Counted from the first letter of the stretch, positions 35,483 through 48,332 are shown. The stretch is DNA of 64,000 bases from Chamaecrista fasciculata (GCA_003254925.1 QANZ01007279.1:61014-125013), one strand, 5' to 3'. The notes: generated by a model from the sequence alone, not told the origin. Numbers and translations: made by a program.

Positions 35483-35649
35483 AATATTATTTTGTTTAAC
35501 TATAATGTGACTAACAATTGGGCAAAAATACAACTTTAATTGAATTAATAACTATCGTAACCAGATGAGCAAGATGACTAAATGTATATATATGTATGTT
35601 TGTGTGTGTCCAAATGTCATGCTAATAAAGACTTATCTATAATTCTCAT

Positions 35650-36310
35650 TCTTTCAACATGGCCAATAAATGTTTTGGCCCATAATCCCTTCGTTAATAT
35701 ATCTACTTTCATTAGATCAATCTTTTTTTTTTATTTTGCACATCTTTAACAGATACGTATTTCAAATTCATGTGCTTTCACCCTTAGAATACCTGTCATT
35801 CTTGACAAATAAAACAATTACATAATTGTCACAATAAATTCATAACGATCTGCTATACTATCAACAATATGTAGATCTAAGAAAAAGTTTTGCTACCACA
35901 ATACATGAACATTGGCCTCAGCATGCCACAAATTCAATTTCCATAGTGGAAGTAACAATGATAGTTTTCTTTTAACTTTTGCATGATACTTCTCCAACGA
36001 TTAAAAACATATAAGCAAATGTAGATTTTCTTGAATTCATGCAACCTGCATAATCTGAATTCGAGTAGCCTACAACCTCAAGATGATTTAACTTCCTATA
36101 TGTGATTAAATGATCCTTAGTGCCTTGCAAATATCTTAGCATTTTCTTTTCAGTTTTCCAATGATCTATTATAGGATTACTTTGATATCGACCTAACATT
36201 TCAATAGTAAAACTGATATCTGACCGAGTACATGTTTGAATATACATTAAACTCCTAAACTACATATGCATATGGAATATATTCCATTGCCTCTTGTTCC
36301 AAATCATTCG
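35650..36310 (-). pseudogene. Copia RT/RNase H relic
   Basis: The minus-strand frame 36247-35972 reads YIQTCTRSDISF, LGRYQSNPIIDHWK, MLRYLQGTKD and GYSNSDYAGC..SRKST, the conserved end of copia RT and start of RNase H. Flanking sequence continues the homology with stops and frame changes on both sides (upstream IPYA-like codons, downstream remnants of the RNase H end to about 35650). It is of a different copia lineage from the intact element. Confidence 0.8.
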
Positions 36311-37350
36311 TACTTTTTGAATGATTTTCATTATCATTCAATTGAATGACAAACTCTTTCTCTGTTTCAATTACTTTTACGCAATTCATTGTTGAATTTC
36401 ATAAGAGACTTCAAAAAAGAATCAACCTAGGTTGTGCCACTATAGTACATTTATATACTACTATTTGATATATTTTCTAAGAGGTGATATCAACAATTCA
36501 ATCTTGTGAAAGAAACTTCGGCGAACAGGCTTCAATCATGGAAAAGTCGGTTCCTTTCAGAAGGGGCTAAAATTAGTGAATTACTCTAATTAGATCCACT
36601 TTCAACTAGATTCCTATTCATTATGTCTCTCATTTTAAAGAATAAATTAACAATTTGATATCTAAAAGATTATTCAGTTGACAATGCAACTCGAGTTTTA
36701 AAAAATTGAAATACATAATTTAATTCGTGAAAGAACTAAATAGTGCATTCTTTAATCCATGTCATAGACTAATAAGTAAGCTTTTTTATTTTATTTTCAA
36801 GAACTAAACTATATAATTTAATCATTCAAAATTAAATTGTTAGCTTGAATGATTTTTCAAAAATTAAAATTATTAATTTACTCCATTTTAAACTTACAAA
36901 GACGGAGGCTAACAACCTTGATGGTATTATGAGGAAAAAAAAATGGGGGCAGTGATCGTTATTTATACAAGCCTCATCTAATTGCATGGACTACTATTTG
37001 TAAACTAAATAAGGATGATGGCTAGAAATATATATAAATGACCTAACTTGGCTTTGTTTGGCAAACAGATTTGGAAAACCATACAAGATACTGACAGCCT
37101 CTTTTGCAAAGTTTTGTCTACTAATTACTGGAACAAAATTTGTTCAGTGCTTCTCAAATCTCAAGTTATTATAATTAATTAGTGCTTCTCCAATTAGGAA
37201 AGGAATCTACAAAGCCCTGGCGACCATGAAACCTCATGAAATGGCAAATTGGAGATGGTAGTAGAATCATGCTAAATGGCTACAAGAGATTAAATATTCA
37301 TATTTTCTTGGAAATTTGTGAGTCGGTTCTTTTTTTTTTTGACCGACAAA
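36311..37350. other. Unassigned AT-rich spacer
   Basis: No gene or clear repeat. 36980-37300 has weak likeness to LINE-type 'W..GDG..I' coding (for example MKWQIGDGSRI on plus at 37236), which may be a LINE relic. Confidence 0.3.
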
Positions 37351-37359
37351 AACATTTTA

Positions 37360-37717
37360 GGTTAAAGTGTAAATTTGGTTTTATATATTTTGTTCAGTTT
37401 TCAATTTGGTCTCATATCTTTTATTGTTGCAGATTTAGTCTCATATCTTTGGGTCAATTGCATAATTGGTCCTATATCTTTTAGTCAGGTGCAAAAGTAG
37501 TTTCATATCTTTGCAAAAGGATCAACTGTTAGTCGATCTTTTTGCAAAAATATGGGACCAATTTTGCAACTTGACCAATAGATATGAGACTAAAAATGAT
37601 ATGAGACCATATTAGGACCTTTTGCAACAATATGCAACCAAAAGTGTAACAAAAAATTATACATGACCAAATTAAGAACTTAACAAAAAAATATGATACC
37701 AAATTTACAATTTGACC
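37360..37717. mobile_element. Foldback MULE with 9-bp TSD
   Basis: The arms start GGTTAAAGTGTAAATTTGG and end ATTTACAATTTGACC. The perfect direct repeat AACATTTTA lies at 37351-37359 and 37718-37726. The body is made of 'tttggtctcatatctttt'-type units in both orientations. No coding capacity. Confidence 0.88.
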
Positions 37718-38015
37718 AACATTTTATTAGAAGAGAAACGAAAACAATACAAACACATAGAGGAATCAACCTCCAACATATAGACAAACCTAAAAAAGAT
37801 AACCAATGCCCAATACATCCAAACTCCTATCAACAAACAACAAAGAACTAAGCGGGGATGGGTTTGGCACGCCCAATCAACCTTCTGCCTACATGACAAA
37901 CTACAGCAGAAGAAAAAGAATCCAACAAACTCCAAGTATCTTTCAAAAGGGCACTACAATCCCACTGTGCCACAGATCTATCATTTATATAGTTTACTAA
38001 AACATTACAATCGCC

Positions 38016-38221
38016 AACAAAGGTTGACCTAATTAATTCGTAAGGAGCCAACTCATAACCCATAAGATCGTGAGTTCAAATTTTGTTGTCGATATGAGGG
38101 TTTTGTTGGTAGGCGATTTGTAAGTACCTCTGTAAGCGCTTATAGAGCCTGGAGGTATGTCCTAGTCTTGGTGAGCCTCTAGGGCCCAACTCACCTAAAC
38201 CTTTTGTAACCCAAAAAAAAA
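38016..38221 (+). mobile_element. Probable SINE with A-tail, inside the LINE relic
   Basis: An insertion of about 206 bases interrupts the RNase H-like frame. It contains a B-box-like GAGTTCAAAT (about 38071-38080) and ends TTTTGTAACCC followed by nine A (38213-38221). A diverged repeat of about 14 bases flanks it (AACATTACAATCGCC on the left, AACAATACTACATTC on the right). The A-box is not clear. Confidence 0.5.
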
Positions 38222-38514
38222 CAATACTACATTCAGACTCAAAAATTACATTGGGCACCTTCAGAGAAGCAACCATTACCACAACCTTCCTTAAAGCATA
38301 TGCCTCAGCCATGAAAGCCGAAATGGAAGGAGCAATGCCACAAAAACCATCCACCATTTGGCCATTTTTGTCTCTGAAAATAATATCCAAACCAGCAGTC
38401 TTCAAAGAGTCTCTAAAAGCCCCATCCACATTCACTTTTAATTGGCCAACAATAGCAGGAATTCAGCTGCCAACATCCAAACTTGAACAAAGAGAAGGAT
38501 CAACACCTAATCCC

Positions 38515-39184
38515 AAGGTAATTAAGATCGAGATCTTGTTAAAAATTGAAAGGGATACAAGATATATCGAATCGAAAGATCTGATCGAGGGTCGTATGAT
38601 CCTAATTTTTTATTAAAAAAACAATATATACGTAGTAACATTAATTTTTTTAGTAATATTAAAAAATAAAGAGAAAATTTATTATTTGATCATTGAATTT
38701 ACACCGAGTTAACTAATCAGTCTCTGAATTATTACAATCGTCAACGATTTGATCCCTAGGTCAAATTCAGGGATCAAAAGGTACAAATTTAGGGACAAAA
38801 TAATATACATTTAATACAAATTCAGGTACCAAAATTATAAAGTTGATTCAAATTCAGGGACTAAAAAGTATAAAATTAGTTCAAATTTAGTGACCAAATA
38901 GTATTAATTTAGTTCAGATTCAGGAACCAAAAACTATAAAATTAATTCAAATTTAGGGACCAAATAATATGTTTTTTCTAAAAAAAATGTCAAAATGCTA
39001 AGAAAAAAAGATGAAATTCAAAATCTGACCAAGATCACGATCTTGGCGATCTTACCCAAAAAATCGCGATCCCACTACAATCTCAGTCATTTCCGATCCT
39101 ATGTGTGATTTGGCAAGGTGAACCTTATCAAAATTTGGATCTTACATAATCTTACGATCTAAGATCTCAATCTTGATTACCATG
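38515..39184. mobile_element. TIR element inserted in the LINE relic
   Basis: The left end is AAGGTAATTAAGATCGAGATC and the right end GATCTCAATCTTGATTACCATG, inverted repeats with a few mismatches. Near-perfect 9-bp flanks, CCTAATCCC (38506-38514) and CCTAACCCC (39185-39193), support a MULE-type insertion. The interior has repeated 'aaattcagggaccaaa' units. Confidence 0.6.
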
Positions 39185-39510
39185 CCTAACCCCTTCCTAC
39201 CATTAGCTTCTATAAAGACCACCACAGCATAATGGACAAATGCCCCACCTTAATAGGATCAAGCATCCCACCATCTTCCAAATAAGCCAGCAGCACATAA
39301 CAAGGCATCAACTAGCATAAACATTCCCACGGAAGGTCCTTGGATAAGAGAGACTCAATCCAATAATGAAAAGTAGTAATTTTATTAGAATCAATCTTGA
39401 GAGCAAGACGGCTACAAAACCAAACGCTCTTAGTCCAATCACAAAATAAAAGAGAGTGCTCAACAGACAACCACAAATGGGACATAAAGGGCCTGAACCC
39501 CATTTTCTCT

Positions 39511-40235
39511 TGAATAATAATACTTCTTTTGTCGCAACAAAGTTGTCAAAATCAAGAGTCTAAGTATAAATAATACATTTTTCATACCAGAGATCTATCA
39601 TTTAATTAATTTGAATGCATCAAAACATATTCATTTTATTTTTTTTTTCATTTGTCATTATACATATAAATATAGGTAAGGTAATTAATAAGATAAAAAA
39701 TTATTTATAAGCATATAATTATTCATGAGTTTTCATATTTTAACAAAATATTTCATAAATCATTAAACAATTTGCTTTAAAATGATTTTCCTAAAATATT
39801 TCATCTTATAGGAGTGATATTTAATATTTTTTTACTTTAAGATAATGTGAATTATCATAATAAGATCGTAAAATCGTTTGGTGAAATGTAAAATTGTATA
39901 AATAAAATCGAGATTTAAGTAAGATTTTAGTAAATTTAGATTTTACTTAAGATCAAAATCATTTTGTATAGGTAAGAAATGTTGGGAAGATAATGATAAT
40001 GCCAAGCAAACCAAAACAATATCAATAATTCTTCCACATTTGAATTAACTTAATAGGAGCAATGAAGAGCAAAACCACAGCAACAACCACAACATACAAA
40101 TGTACAAAAACAAAAACACCGGGAATCATTTAACGTGGCGAAAACTCCTCTAATGTGAAGGATAAAAACCACGGGACCTCTCTTGGTCCAAAAAATGAAA
40201 TCCACTATCACCAACAATGTCTTACAAACACTCAG
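39511..40235. other. AT-rich spacer with LTR-like tail
   Basis: 39540-40020 is AT-rich with no gene. 40030-40235, read on the minus strand, resembles the end of a copia LTR or its leader ('gtccatttt..ccttcacattagaggagttttcgcc'). I cannot define its limits. Confidence 0.35.
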
Positions 40236-40874
40236 TGTTGGAGTTGCTACCTGAAAATAAGAGAAACAACTAAAAACAAGAACAAACTGTTAGTAAACAA
40301 AAGGCGTGGTCTTGGGCTGGGCACAGATATCTTGCTTTCTTTAAGGTAATTCACGCCTCCCACGTGTTGATTTAGTCATATCACCCGGTGCAGTGGGTAT
40401 ATAGACGCGTTACCTCTAGGATACAACAGCCTAGTACTCACCTGTTTGATCTATCACCTCTGCACTAAGGAGATAGATAGGACTCTCTCTTCCACACTTT
40501 TTCTCTATTCAAATATATAAAATATGTGTCTTAGAAATTTTCACAATTAGTATATCACATGCCCTATATTACATTACTATCATATATGATCCCTCACCAT
40601 TTTATCATACACCACGCATGATATATATATATACACAAACCTTACAAAGAGACATGGACCCAAAAAGCTCGTTAATCCTCATATTATAAATCCCTTCAAT
40701 TGTTTCTCTCCAACGTACACAAAGCCTTAATTTCTTTTAAATTCCATCAATTCCTTCCATAACTATGCCTCAACATTCACATCTCTCAACATCTAATTAA
40801 AGCATCCTTAAGTGTGCAACGTCTTTATTCATCAATCATAATAATATATTTAATATTTTTAATAATATCCAACA
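40236..40874 (-). mobile_element. LTR (minus strand), same family as 58593-59931
   Basis: It runs TGTTGGAGTTGC..ATATCCAACA on the plus strand, the reverse complement of the solo LTR ends at 58593-59931. Shared inner segments include 'aagagaaacaactaaaa', the 'actcacctgtttgatctatcac' region and 'aaatatgtgtctta'. The flanks CTCAG and ATCCC do not match, so one side may adjoin internal sequence or be rearranged. Confidence 0.7.
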
Positions 40875-41815
40875 ATCCCACACTTGTTATTATAAAATAT
40901 TGCATAAGTTTTTATTTTATTTATTTTATATATTTGGATAGAGATAGTTTATTATGCATAATATAAATAGCTAAATTGCCTTGAATCTATATTTAGCAAA
41001 AATTCATATCTTGATCCAGAGCCGATAGTGGTATTCGCCTTGAACTATGACTGCTTAATTAGGTGAGACAAGATACATATATTGCACATAATAATCCAGG
41101 TACAATTTATGAGACCTAGCCCGCACGTTATGCGGCCATGTGCGTATCCTGTTCTTGAATGTGTTTAAAGAATACACCCTGAATATCTTTCTAGGAGCGG
41201 CCCCACTCCCACATTCAATAGGTGAATGCTGTCAAGAGTGCTCCTGCAATTATGACACTCCGCTCTTATAGAGCTTTAGATTTCATTTAGAGTTTCTAAA
41301 ACCCAACCTCATATTTTCATTGCAGGAAAATGCATATACACCATAGAGATGAATATAAAATTTGTGCATTTATCAAAGCCTTGTTCTGCGAGCAGTTTTT
41401 CAAAACCTAGTTGTTGGCTAATGCCCTCAAAGTCCAGTCATTAATTGACTCCTTTTCAAGAAAAATTAAACCTTTGCTCCGGCCAAAATGCGTGTTTTTT
41501 CTTCACTTGCCCTTAAACAAAGACTTTTGAACTAGTTCTTAGTCTCCTTGCATAAGAGACAAGTGAAGAGGGGCAATTATGAACACCCGATTTTTTCCAG
41601 GCCTTTCTTTAAATAAATAAACCGTTTGGGCATTTCAAAATAAAATAAAATTTTTGAGTTTTCAAAGTCTTAATTTTAAATAAACAAAAAGTACAAAATA
41701 AAAGGGCTTAAAATATAAGAGTGTTTCATCTAGAGATAAACAAAAGAAAAAAAAAATGAAAAATAAGGAAAATAAAGGAAAAAAACGAAATGAAAAAAGG
41801 AGAAAAATGACAAAG
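40875..41815. other. Unassigned, probably retrotransposon internal or UTR sequence
   Basis: Moderately complex, non-coding sequence beside the LTR ('ggagcggccccactcccacattc', 'cctcaaagtccagtca'). No domain is readable. Confidence 0.3.
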
Positions 41816-41819
41816 TGTC

Positions 41820-41888
41820 CATTGTATGGTTTGAACCCACTCGCTCTTAATTCAATAACTAAGGCTTAACCATTTGGGCCAAAGACCA
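41820..41888 (-). other. Degenerate tRNA-like element
   Basis: On the minus strand an A-box (TGGCCCAAATGG, 41881-41870) and a B-box (GGTTCAAACC, 41837-41828) are 44 bases apart, the spacing of a standard tRNA. A weak anticodon stem (CTTAG/TTAAG) has an 8-base loop. The acceptor stem does not pair, so this is not a working tRNA. It could be a SINE head or a tRNA-derived repeat. Confidence 0.45.
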
Positions 41889-43500
41889 TTTGTTAATAGT
41901 TCCATGCATCAAGTTTATTTACAGAAGTTTCAGAATGATTACTTATCATCTCTTCCTTAACTATTAAGCACGTATAGGAGGGAAAAGGAAATTACTTAGC
42001 CATGAAGCACGTTTTGCAAGAGAAAATGAAATTACTTGGGATTGACCGGACACCCGTCGTAAGGTGTCAAGCGAGTCAAATTTAATTATACTCGAGCCTC
42101 GCAAGTATAACTATATTTTTTAAAATATAGTATAGATGCTAACCCAAGGTCGAACTCTCGCGGAACTCAATGTGATGAGGCTAAGAGAATTGTGACGAAG
42201 GTTATAACTTCTATCTTTGAGGGTTGTCACGATTTAATAAGATCTTTAGAGTCAAAGAACAATAATAATACTAATAATACTTGAGAATAATAATACTTGA
42301 GAGAAAACCCTAGAGATGGACTATCATAATTCGTTCATTATAAAGAATAGATAATAAATATGCATTTACTTTTCCAAGTTAGACAATGTATTTAAACCTT
42401 AAACACAATCAATCAAACAATGGAGAGAATACAAGATTAGGATAGGTAACTCATCCAAAACTGGGTTTATGAGCTATTTTCCAAAGCTCTTCGGGGCAAT
42501 CTATATTATTGCCACATCGGAACAATAAAAAAAATATATATCAATTAATAATCCTAATTATGCACATAACATATGTAAACCAATCTTTAGCAAACCCTAA
42601 AGAGCTACTTTATTAATCATGAGAGAGACAAACTCCGGGAATGTCAAGGTCTCATTACTTTAACAAAATATGATCTACGACTTATATATAAACAACTTTA
42701 ACAATTACTTTTGAAGGAGTTGATCATACCTCATAAATGCAACATCAATATCCGGGCTTTACAACCAATCATGGTGAACTCAAGTCACATCCTTGAGGCA
42801 TTCCTCAAGTATCTACCTATTTAGTTACTCATGCTCTAAGCATAGAACTATTCTAAACTAAAGAGAGAATTGGTGAATTGGTGCGATCTGGATCTGATGA
42901 TTTGAGCGTGGAATGATGACATCTATTTATAGTGTTGAGTAGTGTGCTTGGTTCGCAAGTCAAGGGAAGAAAATCGCCTCTGGGTCGTCGCTTGCGCGGG
43001 GCCCAATACGAAGGCGCAGCGAAATATCTGCGATATTTCGATAATATCTTCGTATCTTGAATCGTAGCCGTGCAAAACATACTCTCTTGGTTCAGATTAA
43101 TCTGCGCCGCGAGATTTCCAATTTGGGCCGTTGGCTCAAAGAGACGACGCAACAACAAACTGCGGTGAAGCTTACTTGCTGACTTCATATTCCTAACAGA
43201 TACGTGCGCCGCTGGAATTGCCTATTTTGGGCCGGCGGCCCACATGGCGGCACAAGGATATCTTGTGCTCGACGTGATCTTCTAGAATATTCTGATATTT
43301 CCCTCTTGGTTTGGCCCTGTTTGGACATCTGAAACACTGAATAAACCATTAAGTAGCACCTATTTATAAAGTACAATAAATAAACGCTAATTAACTCTTT
43401 TTATCCACTTTATTCCACCATACCTTGGTGTTGCCCTTAGCATATTAATTGGTCTAATTCTAATATATTATTATTATAAACTCACTAAAAAAGGCCAAAT
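41889..43500 (-). other. Unassigned repeat-like region with a minus-strand promoter-like site
   Basis: No coding domain was recognised in the small ORFs here (minus 42853-43188 and 43185-43376). On the minus strand CTATAAATAG occurs at about 42937-42928, followed by C-rich, TCACCAATTC-type sequence. This resembles an LTR or plant promoter with TATA box and start. GC-rich 'ggccggcggccca' words repeat at about 43100-43260. A decayed LTR is the likeliest reading. Confidence 0.35.
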
Positions 43501-44335
43501 AACTTATTCACTTTTGGGCTGATCAGGGATCAATTTTCATTGCATTTAATTCTTAATTTGTTCTAAATTATCTCAAAATTTCAGATTTTATTATGAATTT
43601 TTAATTATGATTTATGGGATTTAATTTCATGATTTTACCTATCAATCATCATTAAGTTTTGATCCTGATTGACTGTCCCTTCGTCTCAATAAATAGAGGA
43701 CATTTTGTGGAAAAAATAACTTTGGCTAGGAGAGAAAATTCTAATTTTTAGAGGAAGAAACTCTTATATTTAGAGAGAGAAAATCTTTTGTTTTTAAGAG
43801 AGAAAATTCAAGTGGTGAGATCGTAATTTCAGCCAATCTTTCTTTCATCTTTTTTTAATTTTTCTATCATCTTCATCTCATTTTCGGGCAGGTTTAGAAC
43901 ACCTATGGGTTAGTTCATAGGACACAGATGAAGGGAACAATGGAGTTATTCTCCAAAGGCGTTCTGATGGCTAAGGAATTTAGTTCAAATTATGACTTTT
44001 ATTACCTGATAGGGACTAAATTGAATTTCTTACCCAGAATATGGATTGTTTTGTAATTTATCTCTGCTCCCCATATTTTCATAAAATTACACTTTGACCC
44101 TAGAAATTTTCATAAAGTTTCATTTTAGTCCCTGGATATTTCGTGACTAGGGACCTATTTGAAAATTTTGTAAACTATTTGATGTTGATTTGTAATTTTA
44201 GCCAAAAGATTTTGGATGCTCTTAACCTTCTGCTGCTATGCGTTTTGTATGCAAATATATATATATATAATATTATATATTATGTGTGTGTTGTACGTAT
44301 GCCATGCTTTATATATATATATATTACTAGGAGCT
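43501..44335. other. Unassigned spacer
   Basis: AT-rich sequence with 'gagagaaaat' repeats at 43730-43810 and two (TA)n stretches at about 44256-44275 and 44313-44325. No gene seen. Confidence 0.3.
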
Positions 44336-44340
44336 TTACG

Positions 44341-46528
44341 TGATGGAGATTGTGCCCTAGGGCCAATCATTTTATATGTATGAACATATTGATTGATTGA
44401 TTTATGAATGATAAATTATGTCATTATCATATTATTAGCATGTTTACTATGATAACAATCTTTGATTAATTATGTGATAATTATTCTAAACTGTCCCTAG
44501 TCGATTATTCACGTGGGAACGTGAATGAACTAAGACCAGCATGACTTTGGTGTATAGAGATACACGCATGTGATGCTTCTCGAGAGTCATGGTGGAATTA
44601 TGTAATGGGTTACAAGTTGCTGGACCGACCCGGAGAGTCCTGCATGGGTTTAGTCATGAGCTAGTCTCTCCTATACACCTGTCACGATACCCTTAGACCT
44701 GAGGTCTTCATTATTCCGGCGTTGTAGATGCTGAACTTTGGCCTAGTCCAACGTTGCCCACAACAGGGTAGCCATACAGGCTAGGTACGGGTTTAGTTGT
44801 TGCTGAGGAATGTGGTTGACCAATAAGGAATTTTGTCCCTCATTAAGTTGAGAGATATTTGACTGGGCCCCTCGATGAGTTTGTCCAAGGAATTTGTGGC
44901 CACACAGGGTAATGGAACTAACTCAAGGAATCGAGAAAGTTATGGTTTGGATTACAAGCATGACTTTACCATGCCTTATCCATGACCAAAATATCGTGTG
45001 ACAATAGGGATCATGATAAGGTGGTACTAAGGTTAAGTCGTTGATGTTAAAACGATAACTCACGTGTTTTGGGTAGTCGTGATGGCTTGCTAGAGTCCGC
45101 TCTCGACTTGTGAGTCATAGAGATGGCTTGCTACCAATTTCACATGAGGCCTGCTGGGTCACACATGAGCAGGATCAAGATATTGTAATGGGACACGAAT
45201 TTGGGTTAATTCGTGAGTCACTTTAGTGACACAATTTAAGACATAGTTGAATGTCTTAGGACGTGAAGTCTTGTCTTAAATAAAATCTACATTTGTAATA
45301 TTTAAATTTGTTAGACAAGTTTAAATATATTAATTGTTAAATAGTTAATTTGATTAATCTATTTACAATTGAATTCTCATTTAGAATATTAGGGATAATG
45401 AATTGACTGAGTCTCCTAAGAGTTAGGGGATTATTGTTTTATTAAATTCTCTAATATTGAAGAAAAAGATGAGGTGGAGCCTCACTCTTGAATTTAATTA
45501 ATGAAATATGATTTCGTTAATTTGAATTCAAGATTTAAATTTGAATTCAAGATTTAAATTTGAATTAAGATATTAGGATAATATTTTAATTCAATTTGTT
45601 AAGGAAATTAATAAGTTGGTTATAACTTCCTAAGAGTTAGGATTGTTATCTTATTTATTAAATTCGTATAAAACAAATAAGAGGGGGCGAATTCTTGGAG
45701 ATTCAAATGCAAGATTTGATCTTGCATTTTGAATTTCAAGAATGCATTTTGAATTTTAGGTTAAGATATTAATGTAATATTTTAATTAAGAATTCAAATC
45801 CTCTTGACTCATTCCAACCAATGGGAAGTGTGCATTCTAGATTTAGGTTTCGAGATATGATCTTGGAATTTAAATTGAGATTGCCTCTCAATCTTGAATT
45901 ATAATATTAATGTAATCTTATAATCAAGATTTTGTGATTCCCTAATTTAAGGAATGGAGACTCTTTAAAAACACAAGCAAGTCGCATATCCTAAGAGGAG
46001 GAAGAAAAGTTTTTCAAACTAACCCTAAACTTAGGGTTTAAAGGGCGCCACTTGTGTGAGAGTAGGGAGAGGCGCAAAACCTAGAGTAAGTGTAGCCAAG
46101 AAACTCGTTCTTGGTAGTGTGCTCATCTCTTGAGTTTTGGTGAGGAATTTTTTAGGAAAAATTTCATACTAGTGCGCCACTTTGATTTTTGGTTTTTCAA
46201 GAAGTGTTCTTGAAATTGTGCGCCACTTTGATTCTTGGATCTTTCAAGAAGTGTTCTTGAAATTTCAAGATTTGTAGATTGGTTCCCATAATCTCTTGGA
46301 GAAGAGATTGGAGGCTAGCACCTGAGTATCTGCTAAACTGTTCGTGTGGATCACCAGCAGAGGAAGGACACGAGTCTTTGGACTTCTTGGAATTGCAATC
46401 ATTTAAGCATCCGTTTGATTTAGGTAAACATCTTCTCTCACTGGTATAAACACAATTAGTGGATCCTGTGGAGGAGATTATAAAATTTGTAGTTTTACCT
46501 TTTCCGCTGCGTTTGCTGATCTCCAACA
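44341..46528 (+). mobile_element. Solo LTR, copia family, plus strand
   Basis: It starts TGATGGAGATTGTGCCC and ends TGATCTCCAACA, like the LTR at 1151-3039. The flanks TTACG (44336-44340) and TTGCG (46529-46533) match in four of five bases, a plausible aged TSD. There is no internal region on either side. The minus-strand ORF at 46197-46529 is incidental. Confidence 0.82.
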
Positions 46529-46533
46529 TTGCG

Positions 46534-47381
46534 TGCCCTAACGAACACGCAAATATGTATGTAAAATTTGAACGAAAAAATATAAAAAGAAATTATAAAA
46601 TTTAAATTTTAAATTAAAAGTGATTTTTTCTTTGTAGAGAGAAAACTACTCTTATTATATTATGATTGAAAATTTAGTATACCAAGTCATTAATGGTGGT
46701 TATAATATTGTGTAAGATTCTAAATAAAAAAAATTGTCTATGAAGCTTTGTAAGGAACGTATTGCGATGCACATTTTTTTTTGGTGTAATGCAAATTTAG
46801 AGTGTGTGATAATGGATGTGTGTTTGGACAAAAAAAAAGATAATGGATGTGTGTGAAATGGGGATGAGAACGTGGGAGGAGAACATGGGGTGCATTTTTA
46901 TTTTTATTTTTATTTATATATATTTTTATGTATTATATTTAAACTAATTTATTTTAGACTGACCTACTACCAGAATGTGTGGTTTATCTCGTGGTGTTTT
47001 GAATTGTTTTCTCCCATTTTTATTCTAAACATAAAAATTAGGAGATTATGATTTTTATCTTGAGACTAATCAATTTAGGTCAAGATTAGTTATTTTAAAC
47101 TCATAAAATATTATAGAGTTTATAACTCAAATATGTTATATAAGGATTAGATTATATTTTTAGGTTAATTCACAATAGAAAATGAGATTATTAGATTTCT
47201 CTTTTATCTCATAAAAGTAATAAAAAAGTTAATAAATAAATAATTATGCTCTCTTAAGAGAATATTCCCAAAAGGCTCTCTTAAGAGAATATTCCCAAAA
47301 GAATATTTAAATGCTACAGATACACTTGTTGTCAAGGTACATATACTTCTTCCTTCTTTTGGGTCTTTATTTTAACAATTA
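46534..47381. other. AT-rich spacer with a short tandem duplication
   Basis: A perfect 27-base tandem duplication lies at 47248-47274 and 47275-47301, each copy containing the palindrome CTCTTAAGAG. Nothing else is recognised. Confidence 0.4.
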
Positions 47382-47390
47382 TTATTTAAA

Positions 47391-48323
47391 GGCCAAAGTC
47401 CTATTTTGGTCCCCCAGTTATGCTCCTTGTTCCAAATAGGTCCCCCAGTTATTTTTTGTTCCATATTGGTCCCCAGTTATGCAAAACTTGAAAAAGTTGG
47501 TCCCTCTAACGTTTTCCATCCATTTTTCCGTTAAAAAAAGAGGAAAAATAAACTTTCATCCCCAAAAGTTTTATTTTCTTATATTAAGGTCCTTTTCTTT
47601 TTATAATAGGATCAAAACGTAAGAAAAGAAAGTAAATTAAGATTTTAAGTGAATTTACCCAAAAAATACAAAAAATCTCTCTCTCTCNNNNNNNNNNNNN
47701 NNNNNNNNNNNNNNNNNNNNNNNNNNNNNNNNNNNNNNNNNNNNNNNNNNNNNNNNNNNNNNNNNNNNNNNNNNNNNNNNNNNNNNNNNNNNNNNNNNNN
47801 NNNNNNNNNNNNNNNNNNNNNNNNNNNNNNNNNNNNNNNNNNNNNNNNNNNNNNNNNNNNNNNNNNNNNNNNNNNNNNNNNNNNNNNNNNNNNNNNNNNN
47901 NNNNNNNNNNNNNNNNNNNNNNNNNNNNNNNNNNNNNNNNNNNNNNNNNNNNNNNNNNNNNNNNNNNNNNNNNNNNNNNNNNNNNNNNNNNNNNNNNNNN
48001 NNNNNNNNNNNNNNNNNNNNNNNNNNNNNNNNNNNNNNNNNNNNNNNNNNNNNNNNNNNNNNNNNNNNNNNNNNNNNNNNNNNNNNNNNNNNNNGTTTTG
48101 ATCCTATTATAAAAAGAAAAGGACCTTAATATAAGAAAATAAAACTTTTGGGGATGAAAGTTTATTTTTCCTCTTTTTTTAACAGAAAAATGGATGGAAA
48201 ACGTTAGAGGGACCAACTTTTTCAAGTTTTGCATAACTGGGGGACCAATATGGAACAAAAAATAACTGGAGGACCTATTTGGAACAAGGAGCATAACTGG
48301 GGGACCAAAATAGGACTTTGGCC
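47391..48323. mobile_element. Foldback MULE with 9-bp TSD and assembly gap in its loop
   Basis: The left arm (47391-47687) starts GGCCAAAGTCC and the right arm (48095-48323) ends GGACTTTGGCC. The perfect direct repeat TTATTTAAA lies at 47382-47390 and 48324-48332. The arms hold 'ttggtcccccagtta'-type units. The N run 47688-48094 follows a (CT)n start, as in the related neprosin element, so the loop may hold a long microsatellite and possibly a captured fragment. Confidence 0.9.
47688..48094. other. Assembly gap (407 N)
   Basis: Undetermined bases. ORFs crossing it are artefacts. Confidence 0.99.
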
Positions 48324-48332
48324 TTATTTAAA

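Larger units (their letters stand above)
37730..39510 (-). pseudogene. Non-LTR (LINE-type) reverse transcriptase C-terminal relic
   Basis: Reading the minus strand, 39503-39312 encodes a reverse-transcriptase zinc-binding-like region (SVEHSLLFCDWTKSVWF). 38435-38235 encodes an RNase H-like start (NVDGAFRDSLKTAGLDIIFRD, AFMAEAYALRKVV, VIFESEC), and 38000-37850 its continuation (NVLVNYINDRSVAQWDCSALL). This is the zf-RVT plus RNase H tail of plant LINEs or LINE-derived genes. It is split by a TIR element (38515-39184) and a SINE (about 38016-38221), and frames are broken. Confidence 0.72.

Noticed and set aside
42853..43376. Two short minus-strand ORFs as a possible gene
   Set aside because: No domain, no supporting splice structure, and the region has LTR-like promoter features.
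47584..48294. ORFs spanning the gap
   Set aside because: They are created by translating N bases.
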